A stretch of 64,000 nucleotides of DNA from Streptomyces antimycoticus (lineage in GTDB: Bacteria; Actinomycetota; Actinomycetes; Streptomycetales; Streptomycetaceae): the NCBI RefSeq assembly GCF_005405925.1, contig NZ_BJHV01000001.1:3720001-3784000 (forward strand), in the 5' to 3' direction. Of the stretch, positions 55,253 to 64,000 are shown in pieces (the first letter of the stretch is position 1; each line of letters opens with the position of its first letter). The notes below the pieces were generated by a model. That model was not told the origin of the DNA. It saw only the letters and a list, made by a program, of their open reading frames with translations, and searched no databases. The translations under genes were made by a program, and so were the position numbers.

Positions 55253-56455
55253 CTAAGCGGAGACGGGCCTCTGCACTCGGATGGACTGCAGCAGCCCGAT
55301 CGCGATCCATACGGCGAACATCGAGGTTCCGCCGTAGGAGACGAACGGCAGCGGCAGACCGGCCACCGGCATGATGCCCAGCGTCATCCCGATGTTCTCG
55401 AACGACTGGAAGGCGAACCAGGCGATGATCCCGGCGGCGACGACGGTCCCGTACAGCTCCGTGGTGTCGCGCGCGATCCGGCAGGCGCGCCACAGCACGA
55501 CCCCCAGCAGCACGATGATCAGGCCCGCGCCGAGGAAGCCGAGCTCCTCCCCCGCGACCGTGAAGACGAAGTCGGTCTGCTGCTCGGGGACGAACTGACC
55601 GGTGGTCTGGGTGCCGTGGAAGAGCCCCTTACCGGTGAGACCGCCCGAGCCGATCGCGATCCGCGCCTGGTTGGTGTTGTAGCCGACCCCGGCCGGGTCG
55701 AGTGCGGGGTTGGCGAACGCGGCGAAGCGGTCGATCTGGTACTGGTCGAGGACGTGCAGCTGCCAGATGAGCAGCGCGCCGACCACGGCCGTGAGGATCA
55801 GCCCGGCGATCCAGCGGTTGGACGCGCCGGAGGCGAGCAGCACGGCGAGCACGATCACCGCCATGACCATCACCGAACCGAGGTCCGGCATCAGCAGCAC
55901 GATCGCGATGGGCAGTGCGGCCAGGCCGAGCGACTGAACGACGGTGCGGTGGTCGGGGTTGAGCCGGTCACCCGCGTCCACGCGCGCGGACAGCAGCATC
56001 GCCATGCCCAGAATGATCGTGATCTTGGCGAACTCGCCCGGCTGCAGGGAGAATCCGCCGCCGACCACGATCCACGCGTGCGCCCCGTTGATCGTCGAAC
56101 CCAGCGGGGTGAGCACGGCGAGGACGAGGACGACCGACAGGCCGTACAGGACCGGGACCGCGCCGCGCAGGGTGCGATGGCCCAGCCAGACGGTGCCGAT
56201 GGCGAGCAGCAGCCCGATGCCGGTGTTGAGGGCGTGCCGGACCAGGAAGTAGTACGGATCGCCCTGGTTGAGCTCGGTGCGGTTGCGGGTGGCGGAGTAG
56301 ACGAGCGCCCCACCGATCGCGGACAGGGCCAGCGCGGTGAGCAGCAGCACCCAGTCGAGGCGGCGCACGATGGAGTCGCGCGCCATGAGCTTGCTCCAGA
56401 CGCCGCGCTCAGGGGTGAAGCGGCGTACGGAGTATCCGTGCGTGGACGCGCTCAC
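55253..56455 (-). CDS. rodA: RodA/FtsW-like peptidoglycan glycosyltransferase (SEDS)
   Basis: A 400-residue SEDS protein with about ten hydrophobic helices. It polymerises lipid II glycan strands together with the partner PBP2. Motifs include the Trp/Arg-rich N-terminus, GGGFSLQPGEFAKITIILGMAM, LMPDLGSVMVM, and IAIGSGGLTGKGLFHGTQTTGQFVPEQQTDFVFTVAGEELGFLGA. The start is GTG 56455 with AGGAGG five bases upstream. It lies 112 bases downstream of the PBP2 stop; an intervening 39-codon frame overlaps both ends. Confidence 0.95.
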   Translation of the reverse strand: MSASTHGYSVRRFTPERGVWSKLMARDSIVRRLDWVLLLTALALSAIGGALVYSATRNRTELNQGDPYYFLVRHALNTGIGLLLAIGTVWLGHRTLRGAVPVLYGLSVVLVLAVLTPLGSTINGAHAWIVVGGGFSLQPGEFAKITIILGMAMLLSARVDAGDRLNPDHRTVVQSLGLAALPIAIVLLMPDLGSVMVMAVIVLAVLLASGASNRWIAGLILTAVVGALLIWQLHVLDQYQIDRFAAFANPALDPAGVGYNTNQARIAIGSGGLTGKGLFHGTQTTGQFVPEQQTDFVFTVAGEELGFLGAGLIIVLLGVVLWRACRIARDTTELYGTVVAAGIIAWFAFQSFENIGMTLGIMPVAGLPLPFVSYGGTSMFAVWIAIGLLQSIRVQRPVSA

Positions 56456-56571
56456 CCCTGCCTCCTGTTCGCCCCGCCGCGGCAGCGGCTCATGTCACTG
56501 TCGCCCGCGCGGCGCGGAGATGCGGCATTCGTCGTCGTCTGCGGCCCGGCGGCCGCGCGTGCGTCGCTCAT
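56452..56571 (-). CDS. possible 39-aa ORF coupling PBP2 and rodA
   Basis: A short frame, MSDARAAAGPQTTTNAASPR and 19 further residues, begins at ATGA overlapping the PBP2 stop and ends at GTGA overlapping the rodA start. Third codon positions are mostly G/C. It may simply be a spacer that keeps ribosomes moving, or a coincidence. There is no recognisable domain. Confidence 0.25.
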   Translation of the reverse strand: MSDARAAAGPQTTTNAASPRRAGDSDMSRCRGGANRRQG

Positions 56572-58712
56572 GAATCCGCTCCCCGCCGCCGCTCCCTCGA
56601 AGCCGCCTCGAACTGCTTGCCCAGGGGCTGAGGCTCGATGGAGCCGTCCGAGGAGATCTTCGGCAGGTTGGCCTGCGGCTGGGACAGCAGCGCCTTCTTC
56701 TTGTCGATGCCGCCCTTGGCGTCGACTCCGTACAGCGCGTTGTAGATCTTGCGCACGGCCGGGCCGGAGGCCCCGGAGCCGGTACCGCCCTGGGAGATCG
56801 TCATGACGATCGAGTAGTCCTTGGTGTACGTCGCGAACCACGAGGTGGTCTGCTTGCCGTAGACCTCCGCGGTACCGGTCTTGGCGTGCATCGGGATCTT
56901 GTCCTGCGGCCAGCCCTGGAACCGCCAGGCGGCGGTGCCCCGGGTGGCGACGCCCGCGAGCGCGCTGTCGATCTTGTCCCGGGTCTGACCCTTCATCGGC
57001 AGCTTGCCGTGCGACTCCGGCTTGATCTCGCGGACGTCCTTGCCGTCGGGGCTGACGATCGCCTTGCCGACGGTCGGGTTGTAGAGCGTTCCGCCGTTGC
57101 TGATGGCCGAGTAGATGGTGGCCATCTGGATCGGGGTGACAAGGGTGTCGCCCTGGCCGATGGAGTAGTTCACGGAGTCACCGGCACGCATCTTCATGCC
57201 CTCGAGGCAGTTCTCGTAGGCGATCCGCTGGCCGTAGTTGCCGTCCTTCTTACCGGTCTTGCACCAGGCGTCCTTGTTGGCCTTCCAGTAGTCCTTCTTC
57301 CACTGGCGGTCCGGGACCCGGCCGGTGACCTCGTTGGGGAGGTCGATGCCGGTCTCCTTACCGAGGCCGAACTGGTGGGCGGTCCGGTAGAACCAGTCCC
57401 CCGGCTTCTTCTTGGGCTTGTTGCCGCCGTCCTTCTTCCACTGCTCGTAGGCCAGGTGGTAGAAGACGGTGTCGCAGGAGACCTCCAGCGCGCGGCCGAG
57501 GCTGATCCCGCCGTAGTTCTCGGACTCGAAGTTCTTGAAGACCTGGCTGCCGATGTTGAACGAGCTGGTGCAGGGATACGGCCCGTTGAAGGAGTAGCCG
57601 GCGTTGATCGCGGCGGTCGTCGGGACGACCTTGAAGATCGAGCCGGGAGCCGCCTGGCCCTGGATCGCCCGGTTGAGCAGCGGGTAGTTGGACTTCTTGC
57701 CGGTGAGCTGCTTGTAGTCCTTGCCGGAGATGCCGCCGACCCAGGCGTTGGGGTCGTACGTCGGGTTGGACGCCATGGCCACCACCCGGCCGGTCTTGGC
57801 CTCCATGACCACGACCGCGCCGGAGTCAGCCTTGTAGTTGGTGCCGGTGTTCCGGTCGTGCTGCTTGCGGGCGTCCCGCATCGCCTGCTCCAGCTCCTTC
57901 TCCGCGACCGATTGGACGCGCGAGTCGATGCTGGTGACGACGTTGTCGCCGGGACGGGCCCGCTGGCTCTCCCGCTGACCGATGACACGGCCGAGGTTGT
58001 CGACCTCATAGCGGGTCACCCCGGCCTTGCCGCGCAGCTCGCTGTCGTACTGGCGCTCGAGGCCGTTGCTGCCGACCTGGTCCGAGCGGAGCAGCGGCGA
58101 CTTGGTGTGCTCGGCCTCCTTCACCTGCTCATCGGTGACCGGGGAGAGATAGCCGAGCACCTGGGCGGCGTTGGAACCGGCCGGAGCGGCGTAGCGGCGC
58201 ACGGCGGTGGGCTCGGCGCTGATGCCGGGGAAGTCCTCTTCGCGCTCGCGGATCTGCAGCGCCTGCTTGGCGCTGGCCTCGTCCGTGATCGGGATGGGCT
58301 GGTACGGGGAGCCGTTCCAGCACGGCTGCGGGGTCTTGGCGTCGCACAGCCGGACCTTGTCCATGACGTCCTTGGGCTTCATGCCCAGGACGTCGGCCAG
58401 GCGGGTGAGGGCGGCCTTGCCGTCGTCCTGCATCTTCATCAGCTCGGTGCGGCTGGCGGAGACGACCAGACGGGTCTCGTTGTCGGCGAGCGGCACACCG
58501 CGGGCGTCCAGTATGGAGCCGCGCACGGCGGGGTGGACGACCTGCTGGACGTGGTTGTTGGCGGCTTCGGCGGTGTACTCGTCGCCGTTGCGGATCTGCA
58601 GGTACCACAGGCGCCCGCCGAGAGTCAGCAGCAGCGAGAAGACCAGGATCTGGAGGCCGACGAGCCGGATGGTGACCCGGGGGGTCCGTCCGGTCTCGGG
58701 GATATTACTCAT
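56568..58712 (-). CDS. penicillin-binding protein 2 (class B transpeptidase)
   Basis: A 714-residue cell-elongation transpeptidase that cross-links peptidoglycan in complex with RodA. The membrane anchor is at about residues 16-36 (LVGLQILVFSLLLTLGGRLW). The pedestal and dimerisation domain follow; the active-site serine is Ser358 in GSIFKV, the second motif lies in VNYSIGQGD, and the KTG motif is at 611-613 (HAKTGTAEV). The ATG is 58712. It sits in the order mreB-mreC-mreD-PBP2-rodA on the same strand, the usual sporulation/elongation wall cluster of Streptomyces. Gene names differ between strains, so none is given. Confidence 0.95.
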   Translation of the reverse strand: MSNIPETGRTPRVTIRLVGLQILVFSLLLTLGGRLWYLQIRNGDEYTAEAANNHVQQVVHPAVRGSILDARGVPLADNETRLVVSASRTELMKMQDDGKAALTRLADVLGMKPKDVMDKVRLCDAKTPQPCWNGSPYQPIPITDEASAKQALQIREREEDFPGISAEPTAVRRYAAPAGSNAAQVLGYLSPVTDEQVKEAEHTKSPLLRSDQVGSNGLERQYDSELRGKAGVTRYEVDNLGRVIGQRESQRARPGDNVVTSIDSRVQSVAEKELEQAMRDARKQHDRNTGTNYKADSGAVVVMEAKTGRVVAMASNPTYDPNAWVGGISGKDYKQLTGKKSNYPLLNRAIQGQAAPGSIFKVVPTTAAINAGYSFNGPYPCTSSFNIGSQVFKNFESENYGGISLGRALEVSCDTVFYHLAYEQWKKDGGNKPKKKPGDWFYRTAHQFGLGKETGIDLPNEVTGRVPDRQWKKDYWKANKDAWCKTGKKDGNYGQRIAYENCLEGMKMRAGDSVNYSIGQGDTLVTPIQMATIYSAISNGGTLYNPTVGKAIVSPDGKDVREIKPESHGKLPMKGQTRDKIDSALAGVATRGTAAWRFQGWPQDKIPMHAKTGTAEVYGKQTTSWFATYTKDYSIVMTISQGGTGSGASGPAVRKIYNALYGVDAKGGIDKKKALLSQPQANLPKISSDGSIEPQPLGKQFEAASRERRRGADS

Positions 58713-58787
58713 GGCATCCCCTGAGGGCGGTGGTGGGCGACGAGAGGACGACGGAGGGGAAGGCGGCGGGCAACGGGAGGGCGGTGC

Positions 58788-59501
58788 TCACAGGCGCTTG
58801 ACCCCCTTGATGCGTGCCGTCCTGTTCTTCCCGGTGCGGGCCAGCAGCCCGCCGCGCTGGCTGCCGATCCGGGCCGCCCGGCCCGGACGCCTCAGCCGGC
58901 TCATCCGGCCGACCCGGCCGGTGCTGACGCCGCCCGCCGCGCTGATCCAGCGGGACGTGCTCTCACCGCCGCCGCCCGCGCTGTCGGCCATCGGATCGTT
59001 CTCACTCCGTCTGGCGAGCCCCATGATCAACGGCACCGTGAAGGGTGCCAGCAGCAGGTCGTAGAGGGCTGCGGTGAACAGCAGCTTGCCCAGGCCCACC
59101 TGACGGGCCGCGTCGTCGCCGACGAGGATGCCGACCCCGGCGTACAGCAGCGTGGCGCCGATGGCCGCCGCCACGACCACCAGCATCGGTCCGGTGGCGG
59201 ACCTGAGCTGGCCGGACTCCGGCTTGGCGAGCCCCGCCAGATAGCCGATGACGCAGAGCACCAGGGCATAGCGGCCGGCGGCGTGGTCGGCGGGCGGGGC
59301 GAGGTCGGCGAGCAGGCCCGCGGCGAAGCCGATGAGCGCACCGCCGGTGTGACCGTAGACGAGCGCGAGGCCGAGCACGACGAGGAGGAGCAGGTCCGGG
59401 ACGGCGCCGGGCAGTTGGAGCCGGGCCAGCACACAGATCTGGACGACGAGGGCGAAGACCACCAGGCAGGTCGACAGGACGATCCGGTTGAGGTGCAGCA
59501 T
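58788..59501 (-). CDS. mreD: rod shape-determining protein MreD
   Basis: A 237-residue inner-membrane protein with about five to six helices (LSTCLVVFALVVQICVLARL, LLLLVVLGLALVYG, GALIGFAAGLLADLAPP, MLVVVAAAIGATLLYAGVG and others). MreD links MreC and MreB to the wall-synthesis machine. The C-terminal 75 residues are an Arg/Gly/Ser-rich tail ([25 protein letters not shown]) that is long compared with enterobacterial MreD. ATG 59501, three bases after the mreC stop. Confidence 0.92.
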   Translation of the reverse strand: MLHLNRIVLSTCLVVFALVVQICVLARLQLPGAVPDLLLLVVLGLALVYGHTGGALIGFAAGLLADLAPPADHAAGRYALVLCVIGYLAGLAKPESGQLRSATGPMLVVVAAAIGATLLYAGVGILVGDDAARQVGLGKLLFTAALYDLLLAPFTVPLIMGLARRSENDPMADSAGGGGESTSRWISAAGGVSTGRVGRMSRLRRPGRAARIGSQRGGLLARTGKNRTARIKGVKRL

Positions 59502-59504
59502 CGG

Positions 59505-60449
59505 TCAGCTCCTGTTGGCGGCCGGGCTCGTGGCGGTGGCGGAGGGGTTGGCCGTGACGGTGACCGTGGGCGTCGGCTTGGGCTTCGCGGGCTTGGGCGG
59601 CAGCACGGTGTCACGCGGGTTGCCGCGCGGCGGCTGGACGACGACCCCGACGATGTCCAGCTTGCTGAACCGCACGTACGGGCGCACTTGAAGCGTTCGG
59701 GTGAGATCCCCTCCGGTGGGGTCGACGCGCACGACCTTGCCGACCGGGACTCCGGGGACGAACGGCTTGTCCCCCTGGGAGCCGAAGGTGACCATCCGGT
59801 CGCCCTGCTTGATCCGGGCCTTGCCGTTGAGGAGCTGCACATGGAGCGAGCGGTCGCCGCGCCCGGTGGCGAAGCCGAGCTCGCCCGACCCCTCCATACG
59901 GGTGCCGACGGTGAAGTCCGGGTCGATGGCGAGCAGCACGGTCGCCGTCGAGGAGCCGACGGTGGTGACCCGGCCGACCAGGCCGTCGCCGTTGATGACG
60001 GTCATGTCGCGGCGGATGCCGTCGTTGCTGCCGATGTCGAGGGTGACGGTCCAGGAGAAGCCCTGGGCGGCGCCGATGCCGATGACCTGGGCGCCCTTGA
60101 TGCCGTATTGGCCGGCGCCCGCGGTCTTGAGCAGCTTGTCGAGCTCGGCCGAGCGGGCGCGGTTGCGGGAGTCGTTGCCGAGCTTTTGCTTGAGTTTGGT
60201 GTTCTCTTCCTCCAGGCGGCGGACCCGGTCGTGCCGGTCGCCCGATTCCCGTACCGCCGCGACGGCGTTGCCGACCGGGTCGACGGCGGACGCGACGCCG
60301 TCCTCCACGGGCCCGAAGGCGGAAGCGGCGGCCTGACGGGCGCCATCGAGGGGTGAGTCCTCGCCGCCGCGGATATCCACCGTGATCAGCGCGAACGCGA
60401 TGGCGACCAGCAGCACCAGGAGCAGCCGGCTCTCTCGTGTGTCCCTCAC
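59505..60449 (-). CDS. mreC: rod shape-determining protein MreC
   Basis: A 314-residue protein. The N-terminal membrane anchor (LLLVLLVAIAFALITVDI) is followed by a coiled coil (about 70-110, RVRRLEEENTKLKQKLG) and the beta-rich MreC domain (ALIGIGAAQGFSWTVTLDIGSNDGIRRDMTVINGDGLVGRV). The C-terminus is Pro/Thr/Lys-rich. The start is GTG 60449. It is 148 bases downstream of mreB and 3 bases upstream of mreD. Confidence 0.94.
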   Translation of the reverse strand: MRDTRESRLLLVLLVAIAFALITVDIRGGEDSPLDGARQAAASAFGPVEDGVASAVDPVGNAVAAVRESGDRHDRVRRLEEENTKLKQKLGNDSRNRARSAELDKLLKTAGAGQYGIKGAQVIGIGAAQGFSWTVTLDIGSNDGIRRDMTVINGDGLVGRVTTVGSSTATVLLAIDPDFTVGTRMEGSGELGFATGRGDRSLHVQLLNGKARIKQGDRMVTFGSQGDKPFVPGVPVGKVVRVDPTGGDLTRTLQVRPYVRFSKLDIVGVVVQPPRGNPRDTVLPPKPAKPKPTPTVTVTANPSATATSPAANRS

Positions 60450-60597
60450 GTGCGGCGACGTGCCTTCCTCGTCGAAGTCGGACCGGTGCCGGTGCCGGTG
60501 ATGTGGTGGCCGGCCGGTCCTGGGGAGCCTTATGCCTGTATATCAGCGTTCCGCCGCACGGGCAGCCAACCACCCGCACGGCCGGTTCGCCGGATTG

Positions 60598-61629
60598 TCA
60601 TCTGCGGGGCTGGGCGTCCAGCACCTGCTGGAGCGCCTCGAACTCCTCCACGCACTTGCCGGATCCGAGCGCGACGGAGTCCAGCGGGTCCTCGGCGATA
60701 TGGATCGGCATCCCGGTCTCCTGGCGCAGCCGCTCATCCAGGCCGCGCAGCAGCGCACCGCCGCCGGTGAGCACGATGCCGCGGTCCATGACGTCGCCGG
60801 AGAGCTCCGGGGGGCACTTGTCGAGGGTGGTCTTGACGGCGTCGACGATCGAGTTAACCGGCTCCTCCATGGCCTTGCGAACCTCGGCGGCCGAGATCAC
60901 GACGGTCTTGGGGAGGCCGCTGACGAGGTCACGGCCGCGGATCTCGGTGTGCTCCTCCTCGTCGCTCTCGGAGGCGGAGCCGATGGTGATCTTGATGTTC
61001 TCGGCGGTGCGCTCGCCGAGCAGCAGGCTGTACTCCTTCTTGATGTGCTGGATGATCGCGTTGTCCAGCTCATCGCCCGCCACCCGGATGGACTGCGCGG
61101 TGACGATGCCGCCCAGCGAGATGACGGCGACCTCGGTGGTGCCGCCGCCGATGTCCACGACCATGTTGCCGGTGGCCTCGTGGACCGGAAGGCCGGAACC
61201 GATGGCCGCGGCCATGGGTTCCTCGATGATGTGCACCTGGCGGGCGCCCGCCTGGGTGGACGCCTCGATGACGGCACGGCGCTCGACTCCGGTGATACCG
61301 GACGGCACACAGACGACCACACGGGGCCGGGCGAGATAGCGGCGCTTATGAATTTTCAGGATGAAGTACCGCAACATCCGCTCGGTGATCTCGAAGTCGG
61401 CGATAACGCCGTCCTTGAGCGGACGCACAGCGACGATGTTGCCAGGGGTGCGGCCGATCATCTTCTTCGCCTCGGCGCCCACGGCGAGAATTCCGCCCGT
61501 GTTGGTGTTGATGGCGACGACGGATGGCTCGTTGAGGACGATCCCGCGGCCCCTGACGTACACCAGCGTGTTGGCGGTCCCGAGGTCGACAGCCATGTCA
61601 CGGCCGATGAACGACATGTTGTTCCCCAT
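60598..61629 (-). CDS. mreB: actin-like cell-shape protein MreB
   Basis: A 343-residue actin homologue. [15 protein letters not shown] is the phosphate-1 motif, [16 protein letters not shown] the phosphate-2 motif, and [20 protein letters not shown] the adenosine motif. In Streptomyces MreB acts mainly in aerial growth and spore-wall thickening. The start is ATG 61629 ([12 protein letters not shown]); ATG 61617 is an internal alternative with GGGGAA upstream. It heads the mre cluster; the 308-base gap upstream should contain its promoter. Confidence 0.97.
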   Translation of the reverse strand: MGNNMSFIGRDMAVDLGTANTLVYVRGRGIVLNEPSVVAINTNTGGILAVGAEAKKMIGRTPGNIVAVRPLKDGVIADFEITERMLRYFILKIHKRRYLARPRVVVCVPSGITGVERRAVIEASTQAGARQVHIIEEPMAAAIGSGLPVHEATGNMVVDIGGGTTEVAVISLGGIVTAQSIRVAGDELDNAIIQHIKKEYSLLLGERTAENIKITIGSASESDEEEHTEIRGRDLVSGLPKTVVISAAEVRKAMEEPVNSIVDAVKTTLDKCPPELSGDVMDRGIVLTGGGALLRGLDERLRQETGMPIHIAEDPLDSVALGSGKCVEEFEALQQVLDAQPRR

Positions 61630-61937
61630 GAGGATACGTCAGGCCTTCCCTGCTGGAGCGATTGCTTGCTAGAGGTCGGCAGGATGGGTGTGCGCTGCGA
61701 GGCGCGGAAGCTTCATCGTAGTCACGCCCGCTCGAACACGCTGCGGGGGTCCTCCGCCATTGTCAGCAGAACACGACCCCGCCTCCTCTAATGGTGACGT
61801 CGTGTCGCGGAGATGCGTTCCCCCGATCGGCTCGCATATGCCGAAGGGCGGCCGGGTAATTCGGCCGCCCCAGGTCAGCAGGGGTGTGGCAAGCTGATGA
61901 TCAAACTGATGGCCGATCAGTACCGATCGGATCGGGA
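61630..61937. other. 308-base gap between mreB and ndk
   Basis: No gene is convincing here. It holds the ndk terminator hairpin near the right end and presumably the mreB promoter near the left; I could not fix a -10/-35 pair with confidence. Confidence 0.5.
61846..61870 (-). terminator. terminator of ndk
   Basis: GGGCGGCCG pairs with CGGCCGCCC around a GGTAATT loop, about 70 bases downstream of the ndk stop. Confidence 0.75.
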
Positions 61938-62351
61938 TCAGGCGAGCCCGGGAAAGAAAATCTTGATTTCCCGTTCGGCGGACTCCTCCGAGTCCGAGGC
62001 ATGGATCAGGTTTTCCCGAACGATGGTGCCGAAATCGCCACGGATGGACCCGGGCGCCGCGGCGATCGGGTCGGTCGGCCCGGCCAGCGCCCGGACGCCC
62101 TCGATGACCCGCTCGCCCTCGACGACCAGCGCCACGGCCGGAGCGGAGGCCATGAACTCCATCAGGGGCTCATAGAAGGGCTTGCCGACATGCTCGGCGT
62201 AGTGCTGCTCCAGGACCTCACGGTCCAGCTGACGCAGCTCGAGGGCGCTGATCGTCCAGCCCGCCTTCTTCTCGATCCGCCCCAGAATCTCGCCCACCAG
62301 ACCGCGTCGGACGGCGTCGGGCTTGAGAAGGACGAGCGTGCGCTGGCTCAC
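61938..62351 (-). CDS. ndk: nucleoside diphosphate kinase
   Basis: A 137-residue enzyme that transfers the gamma phosphate of ATP to NDPs. The active-site histidine lies in the conserved NLIHASDSEESAEREI segment (the catalytic NxxHgSDS). The start SQRTLVLLKPDAVRRGLVGEI is the family N-terminus. GTG 62351 has AGGAG about nine bases upstream. It is 75 bases downstream of the DUF4233 gene. Confidence 0.98.
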   Translation of the reverse strand: MSQRTLVLLKPDAVRRGLVGEILGRIEKKAGWTISALELRQLDREVLEQHYAEHVGKPFYEPLMEFMASAPAVALVVEGERVIEGVRALAGPTDPIAAAPGSIRGDFGTIVRENLIHASDSEESAEREIKIFFPGLA

Positions 62352-62426
62352 GGTGCGGGCTCCTTTGGGAAATGGCGTGCGGGTGGCACTGTGGGGCAGA
62401 GGCTACATGGGTGAACGAGCGCCACG

Positions 62427-62780
62427 TCACGCAGTGTCAGGCGAGGCCGCCGAGGCCGCGGCGAACCGCGCCTTCGCCTCGTCGACCTTACGGCCGAAGT
62501 GGACCGAGGCCCACCACAGCGCGGCGAAGACCACCCCGAGGACGAACATGGTGGTCACCACGAAGCCGCTCAACACCAGGCCGATCTGCAGGGCCCAGCC
62601 GATCTGCACCGCGCCCGGACGGCTCAGCATCCCGCACAGCAGCACACACAGCGCCATGGCGATCCCGCTGACCGTCCAGACGGTGCCCATCGACAGCCCG
62701 GACGTCTTCATCGCGACGAGCCCGGCGAAGCCGATCACAAAGAACTCACCGATGAGGGTGGAAGCGCACAGCGTTCGCAT
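62427..62780 (-). CDS. DUF4233 membrane protein
   Basis: A 117-residue integral membrane protein with about four helices (CASTLIGEFFVIGFAGLVAM, VWTVSGIAMALCVLLCGML, IGWALQIGLVLSGFVVTTMFVLGVVFAALWW). The C-terminus is a short charged/Ala-rich tail. Its ATG lies one base after the folC stop, so it is translationally coupled to folC; folC-DUF4233-ndk is a conserved actinobacterial set. Function unknown. Confidence 0.9.
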   Translation of the reverse strand: MRTLCASTLIGEFFVIGFAGLVAMKTSGLSMGTVWTVSGIAMALCVLLCGMLSRPGAVQIGWALQIGLVLSGFVVTTMFVLGVVFAALWWASVHFGRKVDEAKARFAAASAASPDTA

Positions 62781-62781
62781 A

Positions 62782-64000
62782 TCAGCCCCTTCCCAGAAGC
62801 AGCCGGGCCTCGCCGACCGTGATCACCGACCCGGTCACCAGCACACCCGCTCCGGCGTATTCGCCCTCTTCCTCCGCCAGGGTGATGGCTTCCTCCAGGG
62901 CGTCGTCCAGCCGCGGCTCGACCTGGACCCGGTCGGGGCCGAAGACCTCGACGGCGATCGCGGCCAGCTCGTCCGGGTCCATCGAGCGATGGCTGGAATT
63001 GCGGGTCACCACGACCTCGGCGAAGATCGGCTCGAAGGCTTCCAGCAGACCGCGGACATCCTTGTCGGCGCTCGCCCCGACCACGCCGACCAGCCGGCTG
63101 AAGTCGAAGGACTCGGTGACCGCTTCGGCCGCCGCACGGGCGCCCGCGGGGTTGTGCGCGGCGTCCAGCACCACGGTGGGACTGCGGCGCACGACCTCCA
63201 TCCGGCCCGGCGAGGTCACGGAGGCGAAGGCGGAGCGGATCGTGTCGATGTCGAGCGTGCGGGCGTGCTGGGAGCCGACGCCGAAGAACGCCTCGACGGC
63301 GGCCAGCGCCATCGCCGCGTTGTGCGCCTGGTGGGCGCCGTGCAGCGGGAGGAAGACATCGGGGTATTCCCCGCCGAGGCCGCGCAGGGTCAGCAGCTGA
63401 CCGCCGACCGCCACCTCCCGGGAGAGCACACCGAACTCCATGCCCTCACGGGCGACCGTGGCGTCCACCTCGACCGCGCGCTTGAGCACCACGGAGGCGG
63501 CCTCCACCGGCTGCTGCGCGAGCACCACGGTGGCGTCCTGCTTCACTATGCCGGCCTTCTCCGTGGCGATCTGCTCCGGAGTGGTGCCGAGCCGGTCGGT
63601 GTGGTCCAGCGAGATCGGCATGATCACCGCGACGCCCGCGTCGACCACATTGGTGGCATCCCAGGAGCCGCCCATGCCGACCTCGACCACCGCGATGTCC
63701 ACGGGCGCGTCCGCGAAGGCCGCGTACGCCATCCCGGTGAGCACCTCGAAGAAGGACAGCCGGTGCTCCTGCTGGGCGTCGACCATCTCGATGTACGGCT
63801 GGATGTCCTGGTACGTCTCGATGAACCGCTCGGCGGAGATCGGCGCCCCGTCCAGGCTGATCCGCTCGGTGATCGACTGGACATGGGGGCTGGTGTAGCG
63901 GCCGGTGCGCAGCTCGAAGGCGCCCAGCAGCGACTCGACCATACGGGCGGTGCTGGTCTTGCCGTTCGTGCCGGTGATGTGGATCGAGGGATAGGTCCGC
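62782..64000 (-). CDS. folC: bifunctional folylpolyglutamate synthase/dihydrofolate synthase, partial (N-terminus outside window)
   Basis: The C-terminal and central part of a Mur-ligase-like enzyme that adds glutamate to dihydropteroate or folates. The ATP-binding P-loop ITGTNGKTSTARM is visible at the window edge (about 63940-63981), followed by GRYTSPHV, the central domain (VVEVGMGGSWDATNVVDAGVAVIM with DHTDRLG), and the Mur C-terminal domain (VLDAAHNPAGARAAAEAV). The frame continues past base 64000, so an ATG/GTG inside the window is not its true start. It is followed by DUF4233 and ndk. Confidence 0.94.
   Translation of the reverse strand, partial: RTYPSIHITGTNGKTSTARMVESLLGAFELRTGRYTSPHVQSITERISLDGAPISAERFIETYQDIQPYIEMVDAQQEHRLSFFEVLTGMAYAAFADAPVDIAVVEVGMGGSWDATNVVDAGVAVIMPISLDHTDRLGTTPEQIATEKAGIVKQDATVVLAQQPVEAASVVLKRAVEVDATVAREGMEFGVLSREVAVGGQLLTLRGLGGEYPDVFLPLHGAHQAHNAAMALAAVEAFFGVGSQHARTLDIDTIRSAFASVTSPGRMEVVRRSPTVVLDAAHNPAGARAAAEAVTESFDFSRLVGVVGASADKDVRGLLEAFEPIFAEVVVTRNSSHRSMDPDELAAIAVEVFGPDRVQVEPRLDDALEEAITLAEEEGEYAGAGVLVTGSVITVGEARLLLGRG

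Overview
This window is chromosomal DNA from a high-GC actinomycete, almost certainly Streptomyces or a close relative. Codon third positions are overwhelmingly G or C, GTG starts are common, and the gene order lepA-rpsT-holA-comEC-comEA-leuS, rsfS-LCP-nadD, proA-proB, obg-rpmA-rplU-rne and mreB-mreC-mreD-PBP2-rodA-ndk-folC is the conserved core order known for Streptomyces. Most genes lie on the minus strand. No integrase, transposase, CRISPR array or phage gene was seen.

Layout. 1-7.3 kb: 3' part of hemW, a SpoIIE-type phosphatase with a kinase-like ATPase domain, a long-chain acyl-CoA synthetase, lepA, and divergent rpsT. 7.4-17.7 kb: a frameshifted proline-rich membrane protein, holA, then an accessory block with a small acidic protein, a MOSC protein, a ChbG-like deacetylase, two DJ-1/PfpI proteins, a GNAT enzyme, and an operon made of a ribbon-helix-helix/HicB-like regulator, a DUF4097 protein and a DrrAB-type ABC exporter. 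17.7-26.9 kb: comEC-comEA, a DegV protein, a coiled-coil membrane protein and leuS. The leuS leader carries a 12-codon leucine leader peptide and an attenuator. 27.0-30.4 kb: two identical tRNA-Ala(GGC) genes bracket two small zinc-ribbon genes and a divergent MFS exporter/XRE regulator pair. 30.5-41.4 kb: histidine phosphatase, rsfS, a frameshifted LCP protein, nadD, two tiny membrane proteins, an M48 protease, two related membrane proteins sharing a VVFDE-FVR motif, proA, a small conserved protein and proB. 41.7-50.4 kb: a CDP-glycerol glycerophosphotransferase-like protein, obg, rpmA, rplU and a very large RNase E. 50.7-64 kb: two RNase E-linked radical-SAM-associated genes (one frameshifted), a CYTH-CHAD protein, the rodA/PBP2/mreDCB cell-wall elongation cluster, ndk, a DUF4233 protein and the 3' part of folC.

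The strongest observations beyond routine annotation are: (i) a leaderless leucine-rich leader peptide plus hairpins and an intrinsic terminator ahead of leuS; (ii) a perfect 19-bp palindrome and repeated TGGCA/TGCCA half-sites ahead of the RHH-DUF4097-DrrAB operon; (iii) three genes each broken by one single-base indel in GC-rich runs, probably sequence errors but needing confirmation; (iv) a CTG start codon that restores the catalytic RHG motif of the histidine phosphatase; (v) repeated Arg-rich modules on both sides of the RNase E core; (vi) an Asp/Gly/Lys repeat insertion inside ProB. Nothing seen amounts to a clear new defence or biosynthetic system.
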